Source: Phytophthora colocasiae
Taxonomy: Eukaryota; Oomycota; Peronosporomycetes; Peronosporales; Peronosporaceae
Direction: 5' to 3'
NCBI GenBank assembly: GCA_018806915.1
Contig: JAGKQI010000098.1
Coordinates: 1,860,001-1,924,000 of the forward strand
Length of the DNA: 64,000 nt
Made by a program: the position numbers and the translations under genes
Notes under the pieces: model-generated
The model's input: the letters and a program-made list of their open reading frames with translations, nothing else
Told to the model about the DNA's origin: nothing
Databases searched by the model: none
Shown: in pieces, positions 10,761 through 21,732 of the stretch
Numbering within the stretch: position 1 is the first letter of the stretch
Layout: each line of letters begins with the position of its first letter

Positions 10761-11912
10761 TTACGCGCGACGAACACGTCTGTTAGCGCACTTCTGGCCA
10801 CTGGTCGTCGATGTGCTGGGTGCTGTGGTGGCGTTACTAGTACTCGGAGTCGTGGTGTCAGCAGTCGTGCTAGCATCTGTAGTTGAGGGGGAAGTGGCCC
10901 AGGATGAACTAGTCGTCGACGTCGTGTTCGTTGAAGTAGCGCCGCTCGAGGTCGCGTTTGACTCCTGTTCGTTCCAAGTCGAGCTCGTCACGCTATGAGA
11001 TGAAGTCGTACTGGTCGTGCCCTCACCACTTAAAGACGATGCAACGCTCGTCGTTGCCTCACCGCCCACAGAAGAAACCGTGCTGGTCGTTGAAGGCGAC
11101 AGCGTGGTGGTTTCCTCTTGGTTGTAAGAGTTAGCGCTTGAAGCAACAGGTGTCGTGGTTTCAGTGCCCGTCTCAGTCGAAGAGCTGCTCGCAACAAGTT
11201 CCTTAGTCGAGGTCGAGGTCGTGGATGAGCCCGTAGTTGAAGAGGTCGTCGTGATTCCACTCGACGCACCCGTATTGACAACAGCAGAGTAGGAGGATAC
11301 AGTCAACGTTACGTCAGTGCCAGTGAAAGGTTCCGTACCAGCTTGGACAGTGTTCAGGTACTGAGATGTGGAAAAACTCTTGTTTTCGATAAGGTACGTG
11401 AAGAAGTCCATGAGGTCACCTGAGAAGCTCTTGACAGTGTCGGAGGCAACGAATGAGTACACCGTCGTGTCACCATTTGCTCCGCTGTACAGACTCCACT
11501 GAGTGCCAGCGATAGTCGTCGTCGCAACGGCAGACCCTGTGCTTGAGATAGGGCCTGCACCACCGATAGCCGCCAACCAGATCATGATTTCGAACTCATT
11601 GTCACCGTCAGAGGTTGAGCTCGTGAACAAATCGTACGAAACATCAGCGACGACGGTGCCGCTGTAGTCGAGCGAGTATTCCATCGTCGATGGGATGGAC
11701 GAGACGCTGGAGAGCTGCACGGCGTCGAACTGAAGAGCGGCGTTGGCGTACGACTTGACATTGGATGAGGCTCCGGTCCACGTCCAGTTGGTGTGCCAAG
11801 CGACAGTAGAGCCACTGCTACTGTCCAGGCCTGTGCATTGACTGCCGGATGTAGCGTAGCTCTCACCCCACAGGTTGTTGTAGATGATGTAGTCGTCGGT
11901 GGTAGGTAGGCC
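10761..11912 (-). pseudogene. 5'-truncated GH12 paralogue with Ser/Thr-rich tail
   Basis: About 380 codons match the neighbouring GH12 gene in the same orientation. The catalytic residues remain (FEIMIWL and [12 protein letters not shown]), as does a Thr/Ser-rich tail ending [10 protein letters not shown]. The reading begins abruptly just before [10 protein letters not shown]. There is no ATG, no signal peptide, and an in-frame TGA two codons upstream of the first GH12-like codons. No splice acceptor that could join an upstream exon was found. The break lies about 35 bp from an 18-bp direct repeat, so an insertion or deletion probably removed the first 30 codons and promoter. A spliced functional form is unlikely but not excluded. 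Confidence 0.75.
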
Positions 11913-12769
11913 CAACGTTCAAACATGTCGAAAGTGGTATTATTACTGTAACGTCGGACCAAACATTTATTTTTATTTTTAGCGGTCAACGCCGAAAGCG
12001 CTCAGGGCGAGCTCTGCATCAGCCCCGCATACCGGGCGTGTACCCGGCGGCTCCGGCTGCCGTCCTCGCGATCTATACTTTGACTGTATAAGCTTCCTAA
12101 CGTCGGACCAAACATCGATGGCGCTTGGATTCCAAGCCTTGGACAAAAGAGTCCCGAAAGCAGGAGCGGGATAATTGGGTACATGTACATGTACATGTAA
12201 ACGTGCAAGTTCGTGTGTACCTTGTTTTGTTGTCTGAGATAAGCATCGCTGACAAGAACTTTCCAATCCGCCTTATCCCAACAATCGTTGTCAATTGAAC
12301 GTGAGTCAGGGTTCGATTCAACTTTGGAAAGGCAAGAGGCTGTCTTGCCATCGGGTTGATCCACCGAAAATCTTGATCAACTCGACAACAACCTTCTCGA
12401 GCGATGAGGGACGTGTAAGACGCTGTATAATGTACAGTGTGCATCATGTACATGTACCATGGTACACACCTTGGATCACAGCAAATGACGCAACAAGCAG
12501 TCCGAGCCTTGAAGGCGGGGTGTTGCTCCTTTGAAAGAATGCTTAAGCTTACATCGACTTTACAGTACCATAGTAGTTATGGTTAACCAGATGTACAGCT
12601 AGCCAAACTCATTCGAAGTGTCATTGAGTTCGTCTGTACTATAGTATATATAGTATAGTTTAGAAATGGTGTGTAATACACTAGACTGGGCGGAATAGGC
12701 ATACCAAGTAGTACAAATTAGGCGTTTAACATTTTTGTGTGGCCATCGAAGGTGCTCAACTCTTTCGCC
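11913..12769. other. Spacer upstream of the reductase gene
   Basis: No gene is supported here. The stretch holds the 18-bp direct repeat, a 20-bp run of overlapping TACATGTA units at 12180-12199 and another palindromic cluster at about 12444-12466 that includes CCATGG. The segment 12540-12769 is A/T-rich and is the likely promoter and 5' UTR of the plus-strand reductase. Confidence 0.5.
11948..12115 (+). repeat. 18-bp perfect direct repeat flanking a 132-bp segment
   Basis: The 18-mer TAACGTCGGACCAAACAT occurs at 11948-11965 and again at 12098-12115. The 132 bp between the copies differ in composition: an A/T-rich start, then a GC-rich core. The repeat lies next to the broken 5' end of the GH12 pseudogene, so it may mark the rearrangement that truncated it. 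Confidence 0.7.
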
Positions 12770-15144
12770 ATGCCCCGCGCCGTCTCCATCTTCTACGGCT
12801 CTCAGACCGGTTGCGCTGAGTCTATTGCTCAGGTTCGTCGCCCAATTTCATCTGCATCCCCAGTTCATTGCAGCAGCTGAATCTGTTTGAATTGCTGACA
12901 TTCTACATGTACAGCGCATTTATGATGAGGCAATGGAGAAGCAGTTGGACGCGGAGCTACACCCGCTTAACGAGTTTCAGAAAGTGAGTTGAATAATTGC
13001 TTACAGTCCGTCTCGGAGTTAATAAAAATATTGACACTTGGCTACCTGGTTGCAGAGCAAAGTGGAGACTCGCGACGGACATTTCGTGGTCATTGTATGC
13101 TCCACGACAGGCAATGGTGACCCACCCGATAACTGCGGCAAGTTCTGGCGGTACGTGAAGCGTCGAACGCAGCCTGAAGACATGCTGGCGAAGCTGCGGT
13201 ACACTGTACTAGGCCTTGGAGACACCAACTACGACAAGTTCTGGTAAGTTAGGAAGTTGGCAGATAGTAAAGAGTGAAATTGCTAAACTGTGGTGCATTG
13301 ACGTAGTTTCATGGGCAAGAGTATTGAGAAACGCATGCGAGAGCTGGGTGCACAGAGTTTCTACGACTTTGGTATGTATTATTGCAGCCTTTTTTGACCC
13401 ATAACCGGCGGATTTTGACAATGTTGTTGATGATTAGGCGCTGCCGATGAAGCGATGGGCCTTGAGGACAGTGTGGAACCTTGGCTGAATGGTCTTTGGG
13501 AAGCTTTTGACGAGGCTACTGGAGATAAGAGTGATTCTACTGATGTTTCCACCTTCGATTCGAGTGTAGAGGAGAGCAACATGGATGGTAGCAAAGCAAC
13601 AAACGCGTCTCCGGTTGAAATCCCTTCGACATCGAAATCAGTGGACAAGTCTTACATTTTGGAGAATCTGATCTCATACGAGAAGATGTTTGGTCCACTC
13701 GAGTCTCTTACTGAAGTATCTGAGGACATTCCTCGTCTCCAGTCATCGCTTCTGAATATCCGTTTCTTGAATGATGAAGAGCAACAGGAGACAAGCCCCA
13801 CCTCGACCTCCGACGAACAGGACAAGGAAATTAGCTCGACAAACCCGTTCTTGGCTTCGGTGGTTGGTGCTGAGTATTTGACAGCTAAACACGCTGAGAG
13901 GAAAGTTCTTCGTGTCGACATCAATGTGAATGGCTCTGGCATTCAATACAGCCCAGGTGACTCAATCGGTATCAAGTGCCCTAACCGGACGGAAGATGTG
14001 GATGCACTTCTGGTTTGCTTGGGAATTGATGGCAACAAAATCATCACGGCGGAGCCAGTCGCTGCTGCAAATGGCCGAGCTGCGAAGCGGAAGAACACCT
14101 CAGTCCACTTTCCGTCACCATGCAGTGTCCGTGACGTCTTTTTGCATCACGTTGATCTTCTCAGCTCACCGAAGAAGGCTGCAGTTCGTGCTCTCGCGAC
14201 CTATTGCTCGGACGAGGAAGAACGTGCTCGCATGCTGCTGCTGAGCAGCAAGTCCGGTGCTGGCAAATACAAGGTGAGTGTATTTATTCGTTATGCGGCC
14301 ATTCCCATTGACTGACCTTTGCTCGTTTACTGTCCAGACGTTCATCGCGGAGCAGCACCTCAACGTTGTGGAGCTTTTGCATTTGTTCCCATCATGCAAG
14401 CCTCCACTCGACCACTTGCTGACTCTACTGCCTCAGTTGATGCCGCGTTACTACTCGATTGCAACATCTCCACTTGTGGATCCCACCCGACTGTCTGTGG
14501 CCTTCACTGTCGTCGATCACGTTATTGGAGAACATGGTCTTCGTCGCCGTGGACTTTGCACTACGTGGTTGAACACAATTTGCCAACCGTGGATTGGTGT
14601 TGGTGAGTCTGCCCGTGCGAGCGTGAAGATCCCGATCTTCTTGCGTGGTACGCAGGACTTTCATCTACCGGAAAATCCTCAGTCGCCCATGATCTTGATT
14701 GGACCGGGCACCGGTGTTGCTCCATTCATGGGATTCCTGCAGCACCGTCACCACGAAGCTAAAGACGCTACCCTACTTAGTGGTGATATTTTCCTGTTCT
14801 TCGGGTGTCGTCGCCAAAGCGAGGACTGGTTGTTTAAGAACGAGATGCAAGAATACGCCTCGAACGGTACACTCACGCAGCTTTTCACGGCTTATTCACG
14901 CGACCAGGAGGAGAAATACTACGTTCAACAAGACTTACGCGCCAACGTGAAGTTGGTGGTCGACGTTGTGCTGGGCTCGGACGGATACGTTTTCGTTTGT
15001 GGCGATGGTATGGCGATGGCGAAGGACGTTCACGCTGCTCTTGCTGGCATTTTGATGGAACACGCTGGATTATCTGCCGACGACGCTGAGCTGAAACTGA
15101 GAGAGTTAGGAACGCAACATCGCTACGTCCGCGATATCTGGTAG
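12770..15144 (+). CDS. MTRR: Methionine synthase reductase-like diflavin reductase
   Basis: Six exons (12770-12832, 12915-12983, 13056-13243, 13307-13371, 13438-14273, 14338-15144) join in phase to 675 aa. The N-terminus is a flavodoxin fold: FYGSQTGCAESIAQ, STTGNGDPPDNCGKFW, YTVLGLGDTNYDKF and LGAQSFYDFG. The run VEPWLNGLWEAF at the end of this domain resembles methionine synthase reductase more than P450 reductase. An acidic Ser/Thr linker leads to an FAD-binding domain (RYYSIATSP) and an NADPH domain (GPGTGVAPFMGFLQ, FFGCRRQSEDWLF). The C-terminus YVRDIW fits the aromatic end of the family. The enzyme reactivates cobalamin-dependent methionine synthase using NADPH. NDOR1-type reductases are the main alternative. 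All introns are GT-AG and 62-82 bp long. Confidence 0.85.
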
Positions 15145-15337
15145 TCGCAATTCTTCAAACGATATTGCTCCTCCGCCAGTTCAAACGAAGGTGGTTCAGT
15201 CTAGATGTAGAGATAGTAGTTCGACTCGACCATCTCAAACCGAAACGACGCAGGAGACCGTAACATGAAAACATTTTGAAAGAAGTTGCAAAAATAATTA
15301 AAGAACCTTATGAAAAAAAGGCAACCAGGTAGGAGCC

Positions 15338-15928
<591 letters not shown>

Positions 15929-16028
15929 TCAAGGACTGGCGCACCCTTCAGGATTGTACTTGGAATTTGTATGGAAAGCGTCTGGGGAGAATTTCCGTCC
16001 GGGCGGGGCGACGTCGCCGCCCACCATA

Positions 16029-16751
16029 CACAGATTGACAGAATGCTACAGCCACATAAAAAGGGAGCATGTGATATAGAATTGTGTATACATATTGTTA
16101 TCAACCAATCAAATCGCCCGTCGCAGCGTTCAATCGCTAAAATAAAACTCCACCAGCCACTCGATAAAACGGAGGTATCCAAGCCACTCGATAAAACGGA
16201 GGTCTCCACCAGCCACTCGATAAAATGGAGGCAGCGGACGAGTTGTCCTCGCAGCCCCCACCACCCGCGACAGTATTGCAGGAGGCAGAGGAGGTTGCCA
16301 TCACAGGCCTCCTTGACGAGGTGTATGCGCCAGCCAAACGACGCCGCACGCACTACACAATAAAAGAAAAACTACGTGTCCTTTTAGCGATAGAGCCAAC
16401 GGATGATCTTTTCGTTTAAAGGCAGCGAGAAGACGCTGTCACAAGCGCCAGTTGCCCCGAAATTATCCTCTTTCGGGGTGAACTTATGCACGCCGTGAGT
16501 CCCAGTCACTGACGGTCACTTTGATGATCGCGAGGAGCACCGGGGGTGGCTGGACAGCTACGCAGAGGGAAAGAAGGACGAGTAAACTGCTTATAATTTT
16601 TTACAGCGGTTGCTCCGACGGCACTAGTTTTAGTGCAAATACAGCTACTCTCTATCTTTTACCAAAATCGTTATTAATTCGTTCTCACATAACCAGTCTA
16701 CACACGCAGGACAGACTTTGCACCTGCGGCGTAGCCTTCTGTCAATCTGTG
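16029..16751 (+). mobile_element. Short TA-inserting DNA transposon (Tc1/mariner/pogo-like, non-autonomous)
   Basis: The 723-bp element starts CACAGATTGACAG and ends in the inverse, with near-perfect 22-bp terminal inverted repeats (one mismatch). It is flanked by TA on both sides (16027-16028 and 16752-16753). The other arm of the inverted duplication carries the empty site with a single TA, which proves insertion. Inside are three copies of a 20-bp unit GCCACTCGATAAAACGGAGG (16157-16230, the last degenerate) and a 64-codon frame (16225-16419) ending in a basic RRRTHYTIKEKLRVLLAIE segment, like the DNA-binding start of a pogo/Tigger transposase. No catalytic domain remains, so it depends on a full-length relative. 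Confidence 0.85.
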
Positions 16752-17205
16752 TACCCAAACGAAGCCTTTTTCCTTCCCTTGTCGCGGCTTCGTGTCTCTG
16801 GACCAGTCGCTGCGCTGGCTCCCCCATCCCAGGTCGCTGGCACGCGCGAGCTCAAACATACCGGCTTTTGTATGGGCAGTCTGGACCCCACCGGCTGCAC
16901 CAAAAGCTGCATTCAAAAATCGGAAGGGGGCGTCGAGATTGACTTGCTTTCAGTATGCTGGCGTCACCGTCGTTACGGGTAAACCCATCCACCAATCAGC
17001 GATCGCCCCTCCCCTAGATTGAACATAGGAAAGGGCGGTGTACATCAGCGAGCGAGTTCAAGTCTCCGCAGCAAATAAACTTTGCTATCCTGATACTACT
17101 GCGGTTGTTTCACCAACTCTTTGCTCTGGCCATCCAAACAGCTCTTTGTATTGAATCGCACAGGAGCCAGTGAGAGAGCTCCACGTGCTTGTCGTGGCTG
17201 AATCC

Positions 17206-17702
17206 TTTGAGGTTGCACAGAGTGCACAGCAACAACAACGTTCCAATTTGCTCTGCGTCGTACAGTGTACGGCACGGTAGGTATGATACACATGTCGGGT
17301 GCTGCTACCAGCTCAACGGCCAGCGACAAGAGCTCAAGGGTGGGTCAGAACAAACCCAGGCTGTGCGATGTAGTGGAGCTGAAGTTGCTGCTCGACTTTA
17401 TTTTGGACGGACGATTGAATTGACCAGATAGACGATGAACGACGGTGTTTATCGTTATTTATTCTTTAAGCAAGTTGCTAGTCCGTACATGTAATGGAGC
17501 AAGCAACAAGACATTGCTTGCTTGGTGCGTTGTGGGCACAACTTGTGCTTCATCTCGTGGCTTTGCCCGTCATTTGTAACGTTTATACCAGCTGTACATG
17601 TGGACACTTGGTGGACAGATTTGACCATCACTCTGCACTGCTTCAACCCAGCATCGACGCGTCACTATTAAATGTGGTGCACATCATACATCTAGCACAA
17701 CA
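17206..17702. other. Spacer between inverted-repeat arm and ataxin-10-like gene
   Basis: No gene is supported. Short frames on both strands carry no domain. TACATGT motifs lie near 17486 and 17594. The last 100 bp are the probable promoter of the plus-strand gene that follows. Confidence 0.45.
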
Positions 17703-19749
17703 ATGGACTTCCAAGCATTGGCGGCGGAATGCCGCAGTTCCACGTTCCGGTACGCGCCCACCCCTCGTAAATACCTAGTAGAAATGATGCACTCACCACG
17801 ACAGTATTGCTCTGCATCTGCTAACTGAATGACTCCTTCCTAATATCTTTCTCTTGCCTCAAATTACGTCAAATAGTGAGTCTCTCAGTGTGTCACCCAT
17901 ATGGACGCAGTCTGCTGAGACCATCGCAGACTACGTACAGCAGCTTCAGATCTCAATCCAGTCGCCAATTTCTGGGCAAAGTACTGGAGATGATGTGCAA
18001 GAAGCAGAAGCTGCTGAAGATGACGGACTGAGCTATACGTTCCGCGTGAATCACAAGAACCCGACAGCCGAGTCGCTGCAGGACGATTTCTCGCCTCCGA
18101 AGCCTGTAGTGGCTGACGTCGACCTTGTAATGAATCAAGTCGAAGCTTTAACGGATGTGTTTCGCTTCCTGCGTAACGCGTGTGTGGCGTGCAGCGACAA
18201 TCAAGACGTGTGCAGGGACGCTGGGCTTCTGAATCTGGTAACGCCATTCAGATTGCAAGACTCTGCTGTAATTATGTTAAGGTACTTATCATAGAGTTGG
18301 ATATTATTATTTAGGCACATGAGGTGGTGATGCATTGCTGTCTGTGGGTGGATGTGGAGGACGAGACACTCAAAGGGTACGTCGTTGCTTTCTCTGCGTA
18401 AATGTTGTGGGGTTTGATTTAATTGTTTCGTTTTTTTTACTTACTGTGAATATAGGAAGTTTGTTCTTCTTTCCCAAGTTACCCTCCAGTTTCTCGTGAA
18501 CAGCGTCACTAGCAACTCGTGCAGTCAAGCGACAGCATGGGGCTTAATCTTCCCTGACGGTTTTCAGGTGCGCGACTAATATAAATCTCCAAACTGCCAG
18601 TAGATGTATTAACGTGTAGCTATGGCGTATGAGCAGAAAATCTTGGTGGAGTGTCACCAGTATCGCAAGATCATTGCTTTTGCGGTGGCTCTCATCCTCA
18701 ATTGTGTTAGTTCCAATAGTACAGATGCCTCAACCATAGAGGAAGTTGCAGCTCGCCGTGTTGACCTGGTATGTACAATGCTGGAATCTTCGCTGAATCT
18801 GTGCAGCTCATTGTGATGTTTGGGCTGTCGCTGTTGACAGGTATGCGCTCGCAATTTGGTGATCACGATTCTACACCGTTGCATGGTAAAACCCCTGACA
18901 TCGGTGGAGTCGGAAACGTCGCTGCAACAGGGATCACACATCGATGACCAGGACCCAGCTTTTGAGTGGATCTGTACGCTATTTGGATTGCTCTTCAGTG
19001 ATGGTCGTGCCAAAGACTTGTACAATGCTGTCGGTGCGCATATGCTGAGCAAGCTTTGGTCTCGAGTGACTCCCGAGCAATTGATCTTGATGCGGATGTT
19101 CACGATGTGGGCTGTTTTAACGCCCAAGTCAGCATCTCCATCTGCCATTTCACAAGAAGAGGTCAGCAGAAAGCAGCCACTTCCTGAGGGCACGTTCGAG
19201 TTTGTGAAAAGCACGTGGACGTACGTTATCACTGTTTGCGACGAAGACAGACCAGATGAAGTTGATGAAATTAGGCAGAAGGTGTGGATTGAACTGGAAA
19301 ACGATGCTAAGTTGCTGCTGCTTGATGTGCTGGGAGAAATGACAATCACTCACACAAAACTGGATGCTAGTGGAGCTCGAGATCTGTTGCTGTCAGTGCT
19401 CCAAGAGCTCCAGCGCGTGTGGGAACTCGGTCGCCAGAATTCCAGTACAGGGAATGCTCGATCTACGCTGCAACCACAGAGGAGCGGTGAACCGTTTGGG
19501 TACAGGTCTGCTCTGATCCGAGTCATTGGCAATCTCAGTTTCCGCCACACAGAGCACCAGGATATGGTGCGTGAGGGAGGATACTTGCCTTTGTTCCTGA
19601 GTCACTGCAACATTGACGAAGCAAATCCACTGGTCCGTGAATGGTCCCTCGTTGCTCTGCGTAATTTGTGCGAGGGCAACGAAGCAAACCAATCATACAT
19701 CAACGCACTACGGCCACAGAAAATGGATGCGGCACCGCAAGTCAAGTAA
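17703..19749 (+). CDS. Ataxin-10-like ARM-repeat protein
   Basis: A six-exon model (17703-17749, 17877-18237, 18315-18376, 18456-18567, about 18634-18768, 18841-19749) stays in phase and gives about 541 aa. The fifth acceptor is ambiguous: 18634 and 18637 both work. The C-terminus carries the ataxin-10 domain: FGYRSALIRVIGNLSFRH, DMVREGGYLPLFLSHCNIDE, NPLVREWSLVALRNLCEGNE. This C-terminal domain is conserved from fungi to animals; the family acts in cytokinesis and cell survival. The middle is helical and repeat-like. The first exon (MDFQALAAECRSSTF) is the least certain part of the model. Confidence 0.8.
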
Positions 19750-19913
19750 CTCTGGCCATACGAAGTAGAGACTGCGATTTTTTGGGGTTGAGATTCTGGT
19801 TTTCAAGGCTTCACATGTCGCCACCACTCGAATATTGTTGCAATAAGTTGATGGCGAACCTTGCTGCTGGCTCCGGTAGAAGTTGTGGGATCAGTGGCTC
19901 GATGGTGATAATT

Positions 19914-20505
19914 TTAAGATCGCGCTGATACAGTTGACCGTGAGCTAAAATCTTTTACGCAGTGTGAACAGCAACGCACCGTGAAGTTGAGTTTCGGTGC
20001 TTGGCGTTGGAACGAAAAGGAAACACGCAGTCCGACCAGCAGTTCTTCCAGTACGTGCGGTAGGTTTGGATACTTTGGCAAAAGCTCATTCTGCATCTTT
20101 GAAGCTGGGACGCCGAGCAGCGCTTCAGTCACTTCGTCGAACAGCACAGCATTAGCAACATTCGATTCATACAAAAGCTGGAGCTAGTAGCATCGAGAAC
20201 AGCGTTTAGAGTCCCAGACGTTTTCACCTTGGTGTATCTACTGCCAACCTTAAGCCGATACTTGAATGGCAATTGATCTACGCGACTGAAAACGTTGCAG
20301 GATGAACAATGAACTTGTTGATCCAAACCTGGATTGGAAGTTAGCCGAGCACTCATAGAAGTAGAGCACCGAGGACACGCAGCATATCTGTTCGCATAAA
20401 TTGCAGTCAGGAAATTCACCAACAATTCAGAAATCTACGACAACTTTACATCATATCGTGAAGCGAAGCCTTCTCGATCACTCCACTTGGCACGAACTCT
20501 ATCAT
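19914..20505 (-). pseudogene. RPA-like zinc-ribbon/OB-fold fragment, frame broken
   Basis: The minus strand encodes a zinc-ribbon-like CPRCSTSMSARL with HCSSCNVFSRV, then FKYRLKVGSRYTKVKTSGTL. After a one-base frame change near 20183 it continues ANAVLFDEVTEALLGVP and LVGLRVSFSFQRQAPKLNF. This order matches the C-terminal DNA-binding domain of replication protein A large subunit (zinc ribbon, then LFDE..E.LLG). Upstream, a possible start at 20505 is cut off from the rest by a stop near 20448, with no room for a normal intron. The gene is far too short for RPA1 and is squeezed between two other genes. It is either a decayed fragment or a small gene hit by assembly errors. Confidence 0.5.
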
Positions 20506-20554
20506 AACGTTAGCGGAGGTTTACAATGTTGTGTGCACTACGCAACCGCATAGT

Positions 20555-21718
20555 ATGCGAAACCAAAGGATACCAATCGAAATGGTAAGGTCTCGAGTGC
20601 TCCAGCGCTTGGGTGGACGTCTCGGTCGATTGTCATTTTCCTCATTGCAGTCACCGCTTAACGCTCGAGGTGGTTCGAATTGGGAAGCTTCTGTGACGTC
20701 CGAATTGGTAAGTGGGTTACTGCGAGATGGCTACTTCGTAGTGCGCAATGCCTTCCCTGTCGAGTATCTCCGTCACCTTCGAGACGAAATGGAGCTATTA
20801 CGGACAAGTGGCCAATTGTATCCGAATTCGACACACATTTTGCTCAATAATACACCGGAAGGAGGTGAATCCACCACCAAGACGTTGCTATTAGAGAAAC
20901 ATGATATTCTCGAGACGGAGTTGGCACTTGATTCCATTCGGGATCAGACTTCGGTGTCATTTCTAAGGGATTTCTTCGACCAACAAGTGGTGTTCAATCC
21001 TTTACGACAAGCATTACCGAACTGGCTGGGGTTATCTGGTCACATGGTCAAAGTGCAGCACAATGCTGGACGAGGGGCTTGCTTCCCGATGCACTTTGAC
21101 ACCTATGGCGACGATGGAAAGTGCGTCACAGCTGTGCTGTATCTGAACGAGGAGTGGAAGGAAGGAGATGGAGGTGAAATTGTGCTTTATCCGTTCCCCA
21201 AGTCACGCGTCGTAGTCCAGCCACGTTTCGGGGAGTTGGTGCTGTTTTCCTCGCAGCAAATGCTACACCGTGTGATGCCTGCCACCAAACCGAGATATGC
21301 TCTTACAACGTGGATGTACCATTCCCCCAACCCAACAGCGAGGGCTGAAAGTGCTGCTTACTATGACAGCATAGTGAACTCTCCAGGTTCGAAGGACATA
21401 GCGTTTAAAGCTATGATGACCAAGGTTCTGCGGTCTCCATTTCGTAGACACCTACTCAAGTTGGTGTACCAGGACGAGTGGGTTCAGTCACTTCAGGAAT
21501 CTCATCTTCAAACGGAAGCGTTTGAGCATTATATGACGACGCACCACCAGGATTTGCAAGTGATTGAAGCTGCAACTACTCGAATGCTAGGGAACTTCAG
21601 AGCCAAAGATGGCGGTGTAAACAGTGACTTGCCCCAAACGAAAGAGGAATTGATGCAGCAGATGAAGGAAGACGTGTATCGCGATTTTGTTCAGAACCTT
21701 CAGTTGCAGTGGTTTTAG
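20555..21718 (+). CDS. 2-oxoglutarate/Fe(II)-dependent oxygenase (prolyl 4-hydroxylase-like)
   Basis: An intronless gene of about 387 aa. The double-stranded beta-helix carries the iron triad: His and Asp in FPMHFDTYGDDGK and the distal His in FSSQQMLHRVMPATKPRYALTTW, where the later Arg would bind 2-oxoglutarate. Between them, AVLYLNEEWKEGDGGEIVLYPF is typical of the P4H/PHD group. The N-terminus (RSRVLQRLGGRLGRLSF) is basic and amphipathic and could be a mitochondrial or plastid-like transit peptide. In-frame ATGs lie at 20555 and 20582. The gene diverges from the RPA-like fragment with about 50 bp between starts. The substrate cannot be told. Confidence 0.85.
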   Translation: MRNQRIPIEMVRSRVLQRLGGRLGRLSFSSLQSPLNARGGSNWEASVTSELVSGLLRDGYFVVRNAFPVEYLRHLRDEMELLRTSGQLYPNSTHILLNNTPEGGESTTKTLLLEKHDILETELALDSIRDQTSVSFLRDFFDQQVVFNPLRQALPNWLGLSGHMVKVQHNAGRGACFPMHFDTYGDDGKCVTAVLYLNEEWKEGDGGEIVLYPFPKSRVVVQPRFGELVLFSSQQMLHRVMPATKPRYALTTWMYHSPNPTARAESAAYYDSIVNSPGSKDIAFKAMMTKVLRSPFRRHLLKLVYQDEWVQSLQESHLQTEAFEHYMTTHHQDLQVIEAATTRMLGNFRAKDGGVNSDLPQTKEELMQQMKEDVYRDFVQNLQLQWF

Positions 21719-21732
21719 TGAAGTTAAACAGC

